Counted from the first letter of the stretch, positions 16,888-26,098 are shown. The stretch: DNA of 64,000 bases from Myxococcus virescens (GCF_900101905.1 NZ_FNAJ01000014.1:124001-188000), one strand, 5' to 3'. A program made the numbers and translations. Notes: a model not told the origin generated them from the sequence alone.

Positions 16888-18669
16888 ATGATTTCCACAG
16901 ACAGTGTGCATTTCCGCCGTCGAGGTTCCTCCAATGTCATGGGCTTCCCATCGCCGCGCGTGAAATCGCTCCTGGCGTTGATGCTCCTGTGCCTGGCCCC
17001 CGTCACCTGGGGCTGTGGTGGTTCGGAGCCGTCGCCCTCCCCCAGACCCGATGCGGGCACCCAGCGGCCGGACGCGGGGGTATCGACGAACGACGCGGGC
17101 ACCGATGCCGGGACGGAGGACCCCGACGCGGGAGAGCCGCCTCCGGCCTTCACGCTTCAGCAATCACCCGAACTGTCACTCCGATTCCGTCTGGACCGCG
17201 CCACCGAGAGTTGGCCGGTGGTCGTCCTCCGCGAGCCGACGTTCACTGACGCCGTCTCCATCTCCGTGGAAGGGCTCCCCGAGCACGTGAGCGCGTCCAG
17301 CACCGTCGTGGCCGAGGGAGAAATCTATGGCACGCTCGAGTTCAGCGTCACGGAGTTCGCCTCCTACGGCATCGTGCCCGTGACGTTGGTCGCACGCGCC
17401 GGCGAGGTCCGCGTCGAGCAGACGCAGCTCCTCAACATCCAGCCCAGCCCGGCGGCACTGGACACCTCCTTCGGCAACAGGGGCGTGGCGGCGCCAGCCT
17501 TCGGCCACCCGGCGGTGCGCATCCATGCCGTGGCACCGCAGCCCGACGGCAAGTGGATTCTCGCGGGCGCCACGGGCTCCACGGGCCTGCGCGACGTCCT
17601 GGTAGCGCGCCTGCTTGCGAACGGGACGCTGGACCCTGACTTCGGCACCCAGGGCACGGTGACGCTGGATGTCTGCGGAGGCGATGACTACGTGGACGCC
17701 GTCACCGTGCTGTCCGATGGGCGCATCCTGGTCGCGGGAGGCGCCATCTCGGGCCCCGGGGACTGCTCGGGGAGGCAGCATCAGAGCCTGCTCTTCGCCA
17801 GGTACACCCCCGCGGGCACCCTGGACACCACGTTAGGCGGCACGGGCGTGCGCACCTTCCAGCTTTCCGAGGGCAACGCCACGCTGCATGCCGTCACGGT
17901 GGACTCCCAGGGGCGTATCGTCGGGGCGGGCACGGCGCAGCACGATGACCTGGACTTCGTCATCATGCGCTTGACGCCCACCGGCGCCGCGGACACGACC
18001 TTCAGCTCGGATGGTCTGGCCTGGGAAGACCTGGGCGAGGACGAGGACGGGCTGGGCGTCGTCACCCAGGCGGATGACCGCATCGTGGTGGTGGGAACCA
18101 CGCTCGCCAGCACCAGTGGCATGACCCTGCGTCGCTACAACGTCAACGGGACGGTCGACCGGACCTTCAGCTACGACGGCCAGGCGCCGGGGATCCGCAC
18201 CATCAAGCCCCGGACCTTGCACCTGCTGGCCGGAGACGCGTTGCTGGTCGGTGGCACCGCGCAGTTCTCCTCGGGCACCACCGCCTACACCTCCGCCTCG
18301 GTGACCCGGCTCCATTCGGACGGGAAGCGTGACGTGGCGTTCGGCATCGAGGGCACCAGCACCGGCCGGTGGTCGGCGCCGGACAACCCGGTGGAGAGAC
18401 TGGTCGGCGCCGGCATCCTTCCGGGGGGCGAGCTGGTCCTGGCGGCGGCGAGCACCATCGACGGTGTCACGGATGGCATTGGGCTCATCCACCTGTCCGC
18501 GGACGGGAAGACCGCCCTGCGCGCCCATCGCACCAACCTGCCGGGGACCGAGGCCGCGCTCACCGCCGCGCTCCATTCCGATGGCTCGATGTGCGTGGCG
18601 GGCCTCCGCGCCGACCAAGGCACGTCCACCTCGGCGCCCTTCGCGGCACGCTTCTGGCCCTACGAATGA
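16888..18669 (+). CDS. Delta-60 repeat lipoprotein
   Basis: 593 residues from an ATG preceded by AAGAGG; the ATG at 16939 gives a more compact signal peptide and is an alternative. The signal region ends in PVTWGCGG, probably a lipobox, followed by an Asp/Ala/Gly/Pro linker (PDAGTQRPDAG) typical of myxobacterial surface lipoproteins. From about residue 190 six delta-60 repeats are visible (for example LDTSFGNRGV, LDPDFGTQGT, ADTTFSSDGL, VDRTFSYDGQ), expected to form a beta-propeller-like domain. Probably surface exposed; role unknown. Confidence 0.75.
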   Translation: MISTDSVHFRRRGSSNVMGFPSPRVKSLLALMLLCLAPVTWGCGGSEPSPSPRPDAGTQRPDAGVSTNDAGTDAGTEDPDAGEPPPAFTLQQSPELSLRFRLDRATESWPVVVLREPTFTDAVSISVEGLPEHVSASSTVVAEGEIYGTLEFSVTEFASYGIVPVTLVARAGEVRVEQTQLLNIQPSPAALDTSFGNRGVAAPAFGHPAVRIHAVAPQPDGKWILAGATGSTGLRDVLVARLLANGTLDPDFGTQGTVTLDVCGGDDYVDAVTVLSDGRILVAGGAISGPGDCSGRQHQSLLFARYTPAGTLDTTLGGTGVRTFQLSEGNATLHAVTVDSQGRIVGAGTAQHDDLDFVIMRLTPTGAADTTFSSDGLAWEDLGEDEDGLGVVTQADDRIVVVGTTLASTSGMTLRRYNVNGTVDRTFSYDGQAPGIRTIKPRTLHLLAGDALLVGGTAQFSSGTTAYTSASVTRLHSDGKRDVAFGIEGTSTGRWSAPDNPVERLVGAGILPGGELVLAAASTIDGVTDGIGLIHLSADGKTALRAHRTNLPGTEAALTAALHSDGSMCVAGLRADQGTSTSAPFAARFWPYE

Positions 18670-18691
18670 GCGGAACCGCAGCCCTGGGGAC

Positions 18692-18859
18692 CTATGTATC
18701 GGTGGCGGCGAGCTCCGGATGGCACGGCACCTCCCAGAGGTGCCCCTCCGGGCCCTTGAAGTAGCCGAAGTCTCCCCAGGGTTGCTCGCTGACGTCCACC
18801 TCCTTGCGGGTGGACGTCGCATGCGACAGGACGGCCGGACGCATCCGGACCTCACTCAT
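18692..18859 (-). pseudogene. Eroded glyoxalase/VOC fragment coupled to ArsR gene
   Basis: A 55-codon frame whose ATG overlaps the ArsR stop (ATGAGTGA). The C-terminal part GDFGYFKGPEGHLWEVPCHP is the end of a VOC/glyoxalase protein, whose full length is about 130 residues. The metal-binding N-terminal half is missing, replaced by a short junction after MSEVRMRPAVL. It reads as an internal deletion. An intact ArsR-VOC operon was probably the ancestral state. Confidence 0.55.
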
Positions 18860-19226
18860 GTCGCGCGCCCTTCCTGGCGCCGCCGCGCTCGGGCTTGCGG
18901 AGCTCCCGCTCCAGGGCATCCAGCCGGTCATTCCAGAAGCGCTCGTAGAAACGCAGCCAGTCAGCCGCTCCGGCCAGCGGCGCCGGCGCGAGACTGCACC
19001 GATGCGTGCGCCCCTCCACCGACCTGTTCACCAACCCCGCACGCTCCAGCGTCTTGACGTGCTTGGAAGCGCCCGCGAAGGACATGCTGAACGGCGCCGC
19101 CAGTTCGCCAATGCTCCTCGGTCCCGAGGACAGGCTGCGCAGCATCTCCCGCCGCGTCGGGTCGGAAAGCGCGTGGAAGACCGCGTCGAGCTGCTCGGAA
19201 CGTTGCTGAACCATGGGGGTGACCAT
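18852..19226 (-). CDS. ArsR-family transcriptional regulator
   Basis: 124 residues. The winged helix reads AVFHALSDPTRREMLRSLS, SIGELAAPFSMSFAGASKHVKTLERAGLV and the wing RTHRCSLAPAPL. No metal-site cysteines are present, placing it with the ArsR regulators paired with SRPBCC or VOC enzymes rather than metal sensors. Its usual partner gene directly downstream has decayed. Upstream lies a TTAAAC direct repeat that may be its operator. Confidence 0.8.
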   Translation of the reverse strand: MVTPMVQQRSEQLDAVFHALSDPTRREMLRSLSSGPRSIGELAAPFSMSFAGASKHVKTLERAGLVNRSVEGRTHRCSLAPAPLAGAADWLRFYERFWNDRLDALERELRKPERGGARKGARHE

Positions 19227-19244
19227 AACGACCTCCGCCCCAAA

Positions 19245-19263
19245 TTAAACCACCCAGTTAAAC
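19245..19263. promoter_or_regulatory. Direct repeat TTAAAC-N7-TTAAAC upstream of arsR-like gene
   Basis: TTAAAC occurs at 19245-19250 and 19258-19263 on the plus strand, about 20 bp upstream of the ArsR start. The AT-rich repeat stands out in this GC-rich region and fits an autoregulatory operator or -10/-35 region. It overlaps the stop of the serine protease gene. Confidence 0.4.
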
Positions 19264-20408
19264 AACATGCCAGAGGGGTGGGCAGGCGGACGGCAGAAGG
19301 CGCTCGCGGACGACCCGCCCTTCGCGCGACGGCCGCGTCCCCAGGACCAGGCCAGAAGCACCAGCGGAACCAGGCCGGGGTTTCCGCCCCCTGCCGCCGC
19401 GCACCCACCCTGCGCTGTTGCATCCCGCGGCTCGGAGCAGGGCAGCCACAGCCGGCACGCCGAGCCCGCCTTCACACACGGATGCGCCCCCTGCGCGCCG
19501 GTGCAGGCAGGCCCGAAGTGGCCCGCCTCGAGCCCCGCCACCGCGCAACTCCGAGTACCGTCCGCCCGCGCGACACACGCCATGCCCACGGGGCAGTCCG
19601 CATGCGCACGGCACCCCTGCGCGCAGGCGTCCACGTCCGGGTCCACCGGCGTCCGGACGGGCGCGCCTCGTGAGGCGTCCTCGATGGCGTTCTGGATGAA
19701 GTCCGCGTGCACGTCGACGCGGCTGTTGGTCCCCGTGGTGCAGGTGAGGTCACCAAACGAAGTCACACCGACCAGGCGCTCGATGCCGTCCTGTTCGATG
19801 AACACCGGGCCACCGCTGTCCCCGCCGCACGACATCGCTGGCGCCGCTTCGATGGAGAACGCGTCCGCTTCCACCGACGTGATTCGGGACAGGCCGCCAC
19901 GGCGCAGGCCCGAGCCGCCCTCCCCGTCCACGCCAAAGCCCACCACCCGCGCCAACCGCCCCACGCCGTCAGCGGGAAACGCCCTCGCCGCCCAGGCCAG
20001 CGGAGCGACCGGCGCATCGCTGGCGAGAATCAACACGCCCAGGTCACTCACGCCCGGACGCCACGCGGGATGGAGCCGGCCCTCCACCACGCGGATGCGC
20101 TGCACGGCGGAGGCACGGGCTGTCTCCGCGGCGAACACCACCGAGAACACCCGCGGAGCATCCGCGTTCTCCACGCAGTGCGCCGCCGTCAGCACCACCC
20201 GAGGCGCCACCAGCGTGCCCGTGCAGAGCACGCGAGCCGCCTCGTCAGGCTCCCCACAGAAGGGCGAGACGGGGACGATGGCGGCCACCGCGGGGAAGCC
20301 CGGCTCGGGCGCTCCGCCCACCACGGCCCGCCGCGCCGGGGTGAGCGTCTCCGGGGAGACGGGGACGACAGAAGAACCGCACGCGCCCGCGGCCAGCAGG
20401 AGTCCCAC
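19245..20408 (-). CDS. Trypsin-like S1 serine protease lipoprotein with MYXO-CTERM-like tail
   Basis: About 387 residues from a GTG at 20408, which gives a short lipoprotein-like leader (LLLAAGACGSS); the start is uncertain. The catalytic triad is visible: His in LTAAHC, Asp in SDLGVLIL, Ser in GGDSGGPVF. An RxxVGG-like activation site (ARRAVVGG) begins the protease domain. A Cys-rich segment follows, then GGCAAAGGG, a hydrophobic helix and an Arg-rich end, as in MYXO-CTERM sorting signals. An extra 22 residues after the basic cluster run into the downstream ArsR promoter, suggesting loss of an earlier stop codon. Confidence 0.78.
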   Translation of the reverse strand: MGLLLAAGACGSSVVPVSPETLTPARRAVVGGAPEPGFPAVAAIVPVSPFCGEPDEAARVLCTGTLVAPRVVLTAAHCVENADAPRVFSVVFAAETARASAVQRIRVVEGRLHPAWRPGVSDLGVLILASDAPVAPLAWAARAFPADGVGRLARVVGFGVDGEGGSGLRRGGLSRITSVEADAFSIEAAPAMSCGGDSGGPVFIEQDGIERLVGVTSFGDLTCTTGTNSRVDVHADFIQNAIEDASRGAPVRTPVDPDVDACAQGCRAHADCPVGMACVARADGTRSCAVAGLEAGHFGPACTGAQGAHPCVKAGSACRLWLPCSEPRDATAQGGCAAAGGGNPGLVPLVLLAWSWGRGRRAKGGSSASAFCRPPAHPSGMLFNWVV

Positions 20409-20424
20409 GGCGGCGGACGTGACG

Positions 20425-21027
20425 TCACTCGCTGTCGAAGTCGCCCTGCGGAACGTCCGTGGCGACGCCCGCGACGTCCCAGTACTTCCACTCACCCGTC
20501 TTCTCCCCCTTCTCGTACTGGCCTTGCACGGCCAGCGCGCCACTGGGGTGCCACTCCGAATAAGCGCCCTGCGAGCGATGCCCCGCCAGCGTCCCTTCCG
20601 CCCACTTCGAGCCGTCCGAGCGCCAAGCGGTCCACTTCACCGGGCCGGAGCCGGGTGAATGGAGCTCCTCGCGGTTCTTCTGGCCCTCCTCGTAATAGAG
20701 GGTCCACAGGCCCTGCTTGAGCCCGCCACGGTATTCCCCCTCGTACTGCTTCACACCGTCCTCGAAGTAGCTGACCCAGCGGCCCTCCATCTTCCCGTCG
20801 ACGTAGGTGCCCTCCGTCTTCAGCTTCCCGGTGGCGTGCCACTCCGCCCAACGGCCGTGCTTCTTCCCGTCGGGCCGGGCACACCACTGGAGGACGCCGT
20901 CGGGCGGCGCGCGCCCCTGGAGCCGCGCGCCATCGGGACAAGGCGAGGAAGCCCGGTTGCAGCCCAGGGCCATCCCCGCGACGAGCACCAGCACCGCACC
21001 TGTCAGCACGCGCTCCTTCAACTGCAC
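20425..21027 (-). CDS. MORN/YwqK-type repeat lipoprotein
   Basis: 200 residues. A lipoprotein signal peptide ends at MALGCNRAS. The rest is a series of MORN_2-like repeats (HGRWAEWHATGKLKTEGTY, EGRWVSYFEDGVKQYEGEY, QGLWTLYYEEGQK, GAYSEWHPSGALAVQGQY), the pattern also named YwqK antitoxin-like. Such repeats form a beta-meander scaffold and are common in outer-membrane lipoproteins. Its start overlaps the end of the next upstream gene by 10 bp, and its stop abuts the protease start, giving a three-gene minus-strand operon. Confidence 0.78.
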   Translation of the reverse strand: MQLKERVLTGAVLVLVAGMALGCNRASSPCPDGARLQGRAPPDGVLQWCARPDGKKHGRWAEWHATGKLKTEGTYVDGKMEGRWVSYFEDGVKQYEGEYRGGLKQGLWTLYYEEGQKNREELHSPGSGPVKWTAWRSDGSKWAEGTLAGHRSQGAYSEWHPSGALAVQGQYEKGEKTGEWKYWDVAGVATDVPQGDFDSE

Positions 21028-21758
21028 GAACCCACGCCGCTGCAGCTGCAGTTGTTGCGCGCGAACGAGTAGTCATCCGACGCCGCCGCGAAGCTGCCCA
21101 GGCCGTAGTCGTGCTTGGCGCAGTCCTGCGTGTAGGCCGTGCTGCCCACGCAACGCGGCAGGCTGGTGACGCCGCAGCCCTGCCCGCAACGGCCCTTGCA
21201 GCCGTTGCCCGAGCCGCCGGTGCAGCCGCAGCCCATGCCCGCCGTGCGGTAGTAGCCGGAGCCGATGTACTGCCGGCCGCAGGAGCAGGAGATGTGCGTC
21301 CAGCCGCGCTCGGACACGTACTCGTACGCCGTGAGGGCCTCTCCCACGGGGACAATCTGCATGAAGCTCGTCTGGCGCTCGGCGGCGTCCTCGACGCGGG
21401 TGCGGCCCTCTTCGGGAAGCTCGCGGGCAAGCCCCTCCATCAGCGACGCGAGCAGGTGCGAATGGGCCGCGTCGAGCGGGCTGCCCGACGGCATGAACTG
21501 GCCTACGCCCTGATTGAAGTCGATGTGGAACCCGATGACGGGGTCGCCAAAGTCGTACGTCACCTCGACGACATTGGCCTGCGTCTCCACCGCGAGCATC
21601 CGCACCACGGCGCCCCCGGAGCCGTACGTGGCCTCCAGCGTCGTCGCGTCGTGCTGGAGGACCTTGAAGCCCTCCTGCTCGACGGGCTGTTCGGGCGGCG
21701 CACCGGAACAGCCCACCACGACCGCCAGCGACACGGCACAGAGCAGCAGCCTTTTCAT
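21018..21758 (-). CDS. Cys-rich lipoprotein with a PLA2-like CxxHD motif
   Basis: 246 residues with a clear lipobox (AVVVGCSG). The N-terminal 140 residues are acidic and unremarkable. The C-terminal 105 are very Cys-rich (SCSCGRQY, GMGCGCTGG, GCKGRCGQGCG) and contain DCAKHDYGLGS, which matches the His-Asp catalytic loop of phospholipase A2-like domains. The disulfide-rich setting supports an extracellular domain. The spacing is not a full PLA2 signature, so enzymatic activity is a guess. First gene of the minus-strand operon with the YwqK-like lipoprotein and the S1 protease. Confidence 0.62.
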   Translation of the reverse strand: MKRLLLCAVSLAVVVGCSGAPPEQPVEQEGFKVLQHDATTLEATYGSGGAVVRMLAVETQANVVEVTYDFGDPVIGFHIDFNQGVGQFMPSGSPLDAAHSHLLASLMEGLARELPEEGRTRVEDAAERQTSFMQIVPVGEALTAYEYVSERGWTHISCSCGRQYIGSGYYRTAGMGCGCTGGSGNGCKGRCGQGCGVTSLPRCVGSTAYTQDCAKHDYGLGSFAAASDDYSFARNNCSCSGVGSCS

Positions 21759-21908
21759 GTCTCTCTCGATTCCAAGGGCGTGAAATTCTCAGTACACGAG
21801 AATCTAGAAACATGCGCACATGGTCGTCAACGTGCTTACCCTGAAATCAATACCATCCCGGCTTAGGCTCGGCACCCCGGCGACGGACGCCGGTCTCAGG
21901 AGAGTCCC

Positions 21909-22190
21909 ATGCCCCAGAATCGCGCAACCCTGATGTGCATTGCCGCCCTGCTGATGGCTGGCTGTGGTGGAGCCATGGACGAAGCCACGGCGGAGCCTTC
22001 CACGACGGAGTCCGCGTCCCAGGCGCTCTACCCGGAGTATGACCCGGACATCCACTGCCTGGTCTCGTCCCAGTACGTGTCCTGCGGCAGCGGTCCGACG
22101 ATGTACGCCTACTACAGCCCGGACTGGGGCTACTACATCAACCGCGACGTCTGTGGGCGCAACGGGCCGGTCATCTGTCCGCTGTACTGA
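21909..22190 (+). CDS. Small Cys-containing lipoprotein
   Basis: 93 residues. Signal peptide with lipobox LLMAGCGG, then an acidic Ser/Thr linker and a compact Tyr- and Cys-rich domain with four cysteines (IHCLVSSQYVSCGSG, RDVCGRNGPVICPLY), probably two disulfides. No family recognised. Its own promoter lies in the 150-bp AT-richer gap shared with the divergent Cys-rich lipoprotein operon. Confidence 0.65.
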   Translation: MPQNRATLMCIAALLMAGCGGAMDEATAEPSTTESASQALYPEYDPDIHCLVSSQYVSCGSGPTMYAYYSPDWGYYINRDVCGRNGPVICPLY

Positions 22191-22244
22191 TTCACAGGAC
22201 GGGCATCCATCCCTGGCGCGGGCGGTGCTATCAAGCACCGCACC

Positions 22245-25200
22245 ATGCCTGAAACGCCCCCTTCCCTGTTCGATGCGGTGCCCGCGGAGATGGACTTTCC
22301 TTCCGACGAGCGCCGCATCCAGGCCTTCTGGAAGGACCGCCGCATCTTCGAGCGCTCGCTCGAAACGCGTGAGGATGCCCCCAGCTTCGTCTTCTACGAG
22401 GGCCCGCCGACCGCCAACGGCCTGCCGCACAACGGCCACGTCCTCACGCGCGTCATCAAGGACCTGTTCCCCCGCTACAAGACGATGACGGGCCACTACG
22501 TCCCCCGCAAGGCCGGCTGGGACACCCACGGCCTGCCCGTGGAGGTGGAGGTCGAGAAGGAACTGCGCATCCACGGCAAGGCGGAGATTGAACGCTACGG
22601 CGTGGAGCCCTTCACCGAGCGCTGCATCGAATCCGTCTTCCGCTACACCTCCGAGTGGGAACGGCTCACCGAGCGCATCGGCTTCTGGGTGGACCTGAAC
22701 CAAGCCTACGTCACCTATCACCGTCCGTTCGTGGAGAGCGTGTGGTGGGCGCTGGCGGAGCTGCACCGCAAGGGCCTGCTGTACCAGGGCCACAAGGTGG
22801 TGTGGTGGTGGCCGCAGGGCGGCACCGCGCTGAGCGCCGCGGAGGTGGGCCTGGGCTACAAGACGGTGGACGACCCGAGCGTCTACGTCACCTTCCCGCT
22901 GCGCGACACGCCGGACACCGCGCTGGTGGTGTGGACGACCACGCCCTGGACGCTGCCGTCCAACATGTACGCGGCCGTCAACCCGGGCGTGGACTACGTC
23001 ACCGTGGACGCGGGCGAGCGCAAGCTCATCGTCGCCGCGGCGCTGCGCGAGGCGCTGGCGAAGAAGCTCAAGATGGACTTGCCGGTGCTCGCCACGCAGA
23101 AGGGCAGCGACCTGGTGGGCCAGCGCTACCAGCCGCCCTTCGACCTCTACCACCAGCGCGCGGGCGACACGCGGCTGCCGCTGAAGGACGGCGGTGAGGA
23201 CGCGCAGGCCTGGCGCGTGCTGGGCGCGGACTTCGTGACGCTCGACAGCGGCACGGGCATCGTCCACATCGCCCCGGCTTTTGGCGAGGACGACTACGAG
23301 GCCTTCCGCAAGGACAAGGCCCGCTTCGCCCAGCCGGAAGTGCTGGAGCTGTTCTGCGCGGTGAAGCCGGACGGCACCTTCTCCGACGACGTGCCGCTCG
23401 TCGCGGGGCGCTTCGTGAAGGAGGCGGACAAGGACATCCAGCGCCACCTGAAGGAGCGCGGGCTGGTCCTCTTCACGGAGCAGTACAAGCACGAGTACCC
23501 CTTCTGCTGGCGCGCGGACGACGACCCGCTCATCCAGTTCGCCCGGCCCGCCTGGTACATCCGCACCACGTCCGTGAAGGACGAGGCGATTGCCAACAAC
23601 CGCGCCGTCAACTGGGTGCCCGAGCACATCAAGGAAGGCCGCTTCGGCGACTTCCTGGCCAACAACGTGGACTGGGCCCTGTCGCGCGAGCGCTACTGGG
23701 GCACGCCGCTGCCGCTCTGGGTGCACTCGGAGACGGGTGAGGTGGAGGCCATTCCCTCGCTCCAGGCGCTGCGCGAGAAGCCGGGCAACAACGTGGCCGC
23801 GGTGGAGGCGGAGCTGAATGCCTTCCTCGCGGGCAAGCCCCACGAGGCCAACGCGAGGCACCTCATCGTCCACAAGCCGTGGATCGACAAGGTGACGTTC
23901 GAGAAGCCCGGCACCCCGGGGCGCTTCCAGCGCGTGCCCGAGGTCGTCGACGTGTGGTTCGACTCCGGTTGCATGCCCTTCGCGCAGTGGGGCTTCCCGC
24001 ACGCGCCGGGCTCGCGGGAGATCTTCAACCGCGCCTTCCCCGCGGACTTCATCTCCGAGGCCATCGACCAGACGCGTGGCTGGTTCTACTCACTGCTGAT
24101 GGTGAGCACGCTCCTCTTCGACGAGGAGACGCAGGCGCGCATGGGCCTGTCACCCCAGCGCGGCTGGCCGCAGCCGTACAAGAGCTGCATCGTGCTGGGC
24201 CACGTCTCCGACAAGGAGGGCCGCAAGGAGTCCAAGTCCAAGGGCAACTACACGCCGCCGGAAATCATCCTGGACGAAGTGCGCATGGACTTCGCCGTCC
24301 TCACGGCCACGGAGGCCGGCGTTCCAGGTGAGCCGGGCGTGGCGCTCATCGCTCGCGAGGACCTGGAGGGCCTGGACATCCAGGAGGGCGCCAAGGTGCA
24401 GCTCTTCCGGCCAGACCGTCCGGACGTGGTCATCACGGCAACGGTGAAGGCGCACAAGAAGCTCAAGCGCCGCGTGCTGCTGCTGGCGCCCGCTGACCTG
24501 CAGACGCTGGACGTGGCGCCCTCCGCGCGGGGCGCCAGTGTCATGCCGGTGGAGGTGCCCCGGTTGGCGCCTTCCGAGCGCGTGGTGCTGAAGGACCCCG
24601 CCGCCAAGGCGCCGGGCGCGGACGCGTTCCGCTGGTTCTTCTACGCGGCGAGCCCCACCTGGTCGAACACGCGGCACTCGCTGAGCAACGTGCGGCTGTT
24701 GCAGAAGGACTTCCAGGTCAAGCTGCGCAACGTCTACTCGTTCTTCACCATCTACGCGAACATCGACGGCTTCAACCCCGCAGCCGGCAACACGGACGCG
24801 ACCGACTCGCCGTGGGAAGCCATCCGCCGCAGCCAGGGCTGGCGCGAGGTGAAGGCGCGGCCGGTGCTGGACCGCTGGATTCTGTCCGAGGTCCACCTCA
24901 CCCTGCGCGACGTCACCCGCGCGCTGGACACCTACCAGGTCTACGACGCGGCCCAGCGGATGGTGGCGCTGGTGGACGCGCTGTCCAACTGGTACCTGCG
25001 CCGCAGCCGGTCGCGCTTCTGGGCGCCGGGCTTCGAACAGGACAAGCAGGACGCGTACTTCACGCTCTACGAGGCGCTCACCACCATTGCCTCGCTGTCC
25101 GCGCCCTTCATCCCCTTCTTCGCCGACGAGATGTGGGGCAACCTGGTGCGCAAGCCCTGGCCCACCACGCAGCCGGAGAGCGTCCACCTGGCGCGCTTCC

Positions 25201-25988
25201 CCTCCGTGGATGCGTCCCTCATCGACGAGGGGCTCGCGGCGGAGATGGGCGCTGTGCGGGATTTGGTCTCCCTGGGCCTCAAGGTGCGCACGGACAATCG
25301 CCTCAAGGTGCGCCAGCCGCTGTCGCGCGCGGACGTCATCCTGGCGCGCAAGGAGCTGACGGACCGCGTGGCGGCGTACCGCGACCTCATCGCGGACGAG
25401 CTGAACGTCCACGAGGTGCGCTTCGTGGAGCCGGGCAGCCCGGAGGCGGACGTGGTGCGCTTCCGCGTCCGGCCCAACCTGCGCGCGGTGGGCGGACGGC
25501 TGGGCCCCAAGCTGGCCCCGGTGCGCAAGGCCTTCGACACGGGTGACGGCGCCGCGCTGCACCGCGAGCTGCTCCAGACGGGCCGCGTGGCCATGACGGT
25601 GGCCGGCGAGGACCTGGTCTTCACCGCCGAGGAGTTGGAGACGCTGGTGGAGGCCAACCCCGGCTACGCCGCCGCGGGCATGGGCGTGGGCGTGGTGGTG
25701 CTCCACACCGAGCTGACCGAGTCCCTGGTGGATGAGGGCCTGGTGCGCGAGCTGCTCGCCCGCGTGCAGGGCGCGCGCAAGGACATGGAGCTGGGCTACA
25801 CCGACCGCATCCAGCTCTGGGTGGACGGCGACGCGCGCGTGAAGCGCGTGACGGACGAAGCGCGGGAGCTGATCGCGCGGGAGACGCTGGCCTCCAGCAT
25901 CCTCGTGGGCCCCGAGGGCCTCACCGGCAAGGAAGAAGAAGCCAGCATCAACGGCCTGCCCGCGCGCATCCGCGTGGAACGGGCCTGA
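22245..25988 (+). CDS. ileS: Isoleucyl-tRNA synthetase (IleRS2-like) with insertion after KMSKS
   Basis: 1247 residues, class Ia synthetase that charges tRNA-Ile. The HIGH motif is HNGH at residues 62-65, and the KMSKS loop is KESKS at 661-665. The GWDTHGLPVEVEVEKEL spelling and length follow the eukaryote-like (IleRS2) branch, often naturally less sensitive to mupirocin. The family normally goes straight from PPE-ILD to a GADAxRWFF segment; here about 110 residues (680-790) are inserted between them. C-terminal editing-side and anticodon-binding regions continue normally. Single gene with a strong hairpin 3' to it. Confidence 0.93.
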   Translation: MPETPPSLFDAVPAEMDFPSDERRIQAFWKDRRIFERSLETREDAPSFVFYEGPPTANGLPHNGHVLTRVIKDLFPRYKTMTGHYVPRKAGWDTHGLPVEVEVEKELRIHGKAEIERYGVEPFTERCIESVFRYTSEWERLTERIGFWVDLNQAYVTYHRPFVESVWWALAELHRKGLLYQGHKVVWWWPQGGTALSAAEVGLGYKTVDDPSVYVTFPLRDTPDTALVVWTTTPWTLPSNMYAAVNPGVDYVTVDAGERKLIVAAALREALAKKLKMDLPVLATQKGSDLVGQRYQPPFDLYHQRAGDTRLPLKDGGEDAQAWRVLGADFVTLDSGTGIVHIAPAFGEDDYEAFRKDKARFAQPEVLELFCAVKPDGTFSDDVPLVAGRFVKEADKDIQRHLKERGLVLFTEQYKHEYPFCWRADDDPLIQFARPAWYIRTTSVKDEAIANNRAVNWVPEHIKEGRFGDFLANNVDWALSRERYWGTPLPLWVHSETGEVEAIPSLQALREKPGNNVAAVEAELNAFLAGKPHEANARHLIVHKPWIDKVTFEKPGTPGRFQRVPEVVDVWFDSGCMPFAQWGFPHAPGSREIFNRAFPADFISEAIDQTRGWFYSLLMVSTLLFDEETQARMGLSPQRGWPQPYKSCIVLGHVSDKEGRKESKSKGNYTPPEIILDEVRMDFAVLTATEAGVPGEPGVALIAREDLEGLDIQEGAKVQLFRPDRPDVVITATVKAHKKLKRRVLLLAPADLQTLDVAPSARGASVMPVEVPRLAPSERVVLKDPAAKAPGADAFRWFFYAASPTWSNTRHSLSNVRLLQKDFQVKLRNVYSFFTIYANIDGFNPAAGNTDATDSPWEAIRRSQGWREVKARPVLDRWILSEVHLTLRDVTRALDTYQVYDAAQRMVALVDALSNWYLRRSRSRFWAPGFEQDKQDAYFTLYEALTTIASLSAPFIPFFADEMWGNLVRKPWPTTQPESVHLARFPSVDASLIDEGLAAEMGAVRDLVSLGLKVRTDNRLKVRQPLSRADVILARKELTDRVAAYRDLIADELNVHEVRFVEPGSPEADVVRFRVRPNLRAVGGRLGPKLAPVRKAFDTGDGAALHRELLQTGRVAMTVAGEDLVFTAEELETLVEANPGYAAAGMGVGVVVLHTELTESLVDEGLVRELLARVQGARKDMELGYTDRIQLWVDGDARVKRVTDEARELIARETLASSILVGPEGLTGKEEEASINGLPARIRVERA

Positions 25989-26002
25989 GCCGCGAAAAAA
26001 CA

Positions 26003-26035
26003 CGGGCTGCCTCATCCCCGCGATGAGGCAGCCCG
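26003..26035. terminator. Strong terminator after ileS, with T-run for the opposite strand
   Basis: CGGGCTGCCTCATC (26003-26016) and GATGAGGCAGCCCG (26022-26035) are a perfect 14-bp stem with a 5-nt loop. Six A residues precede it on the plus strand, so minus-strand transcripts would end in hairpin plus U-run, while ileS ends at the hairpin alone. Confidence 0.78.
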
Positions 26036-26098
26036 CAAGTCACGGCACCCCGGCGCTGCCCTTCCCACGTGAAAAAGGGCCGTGCCAGCCTTCACTCA

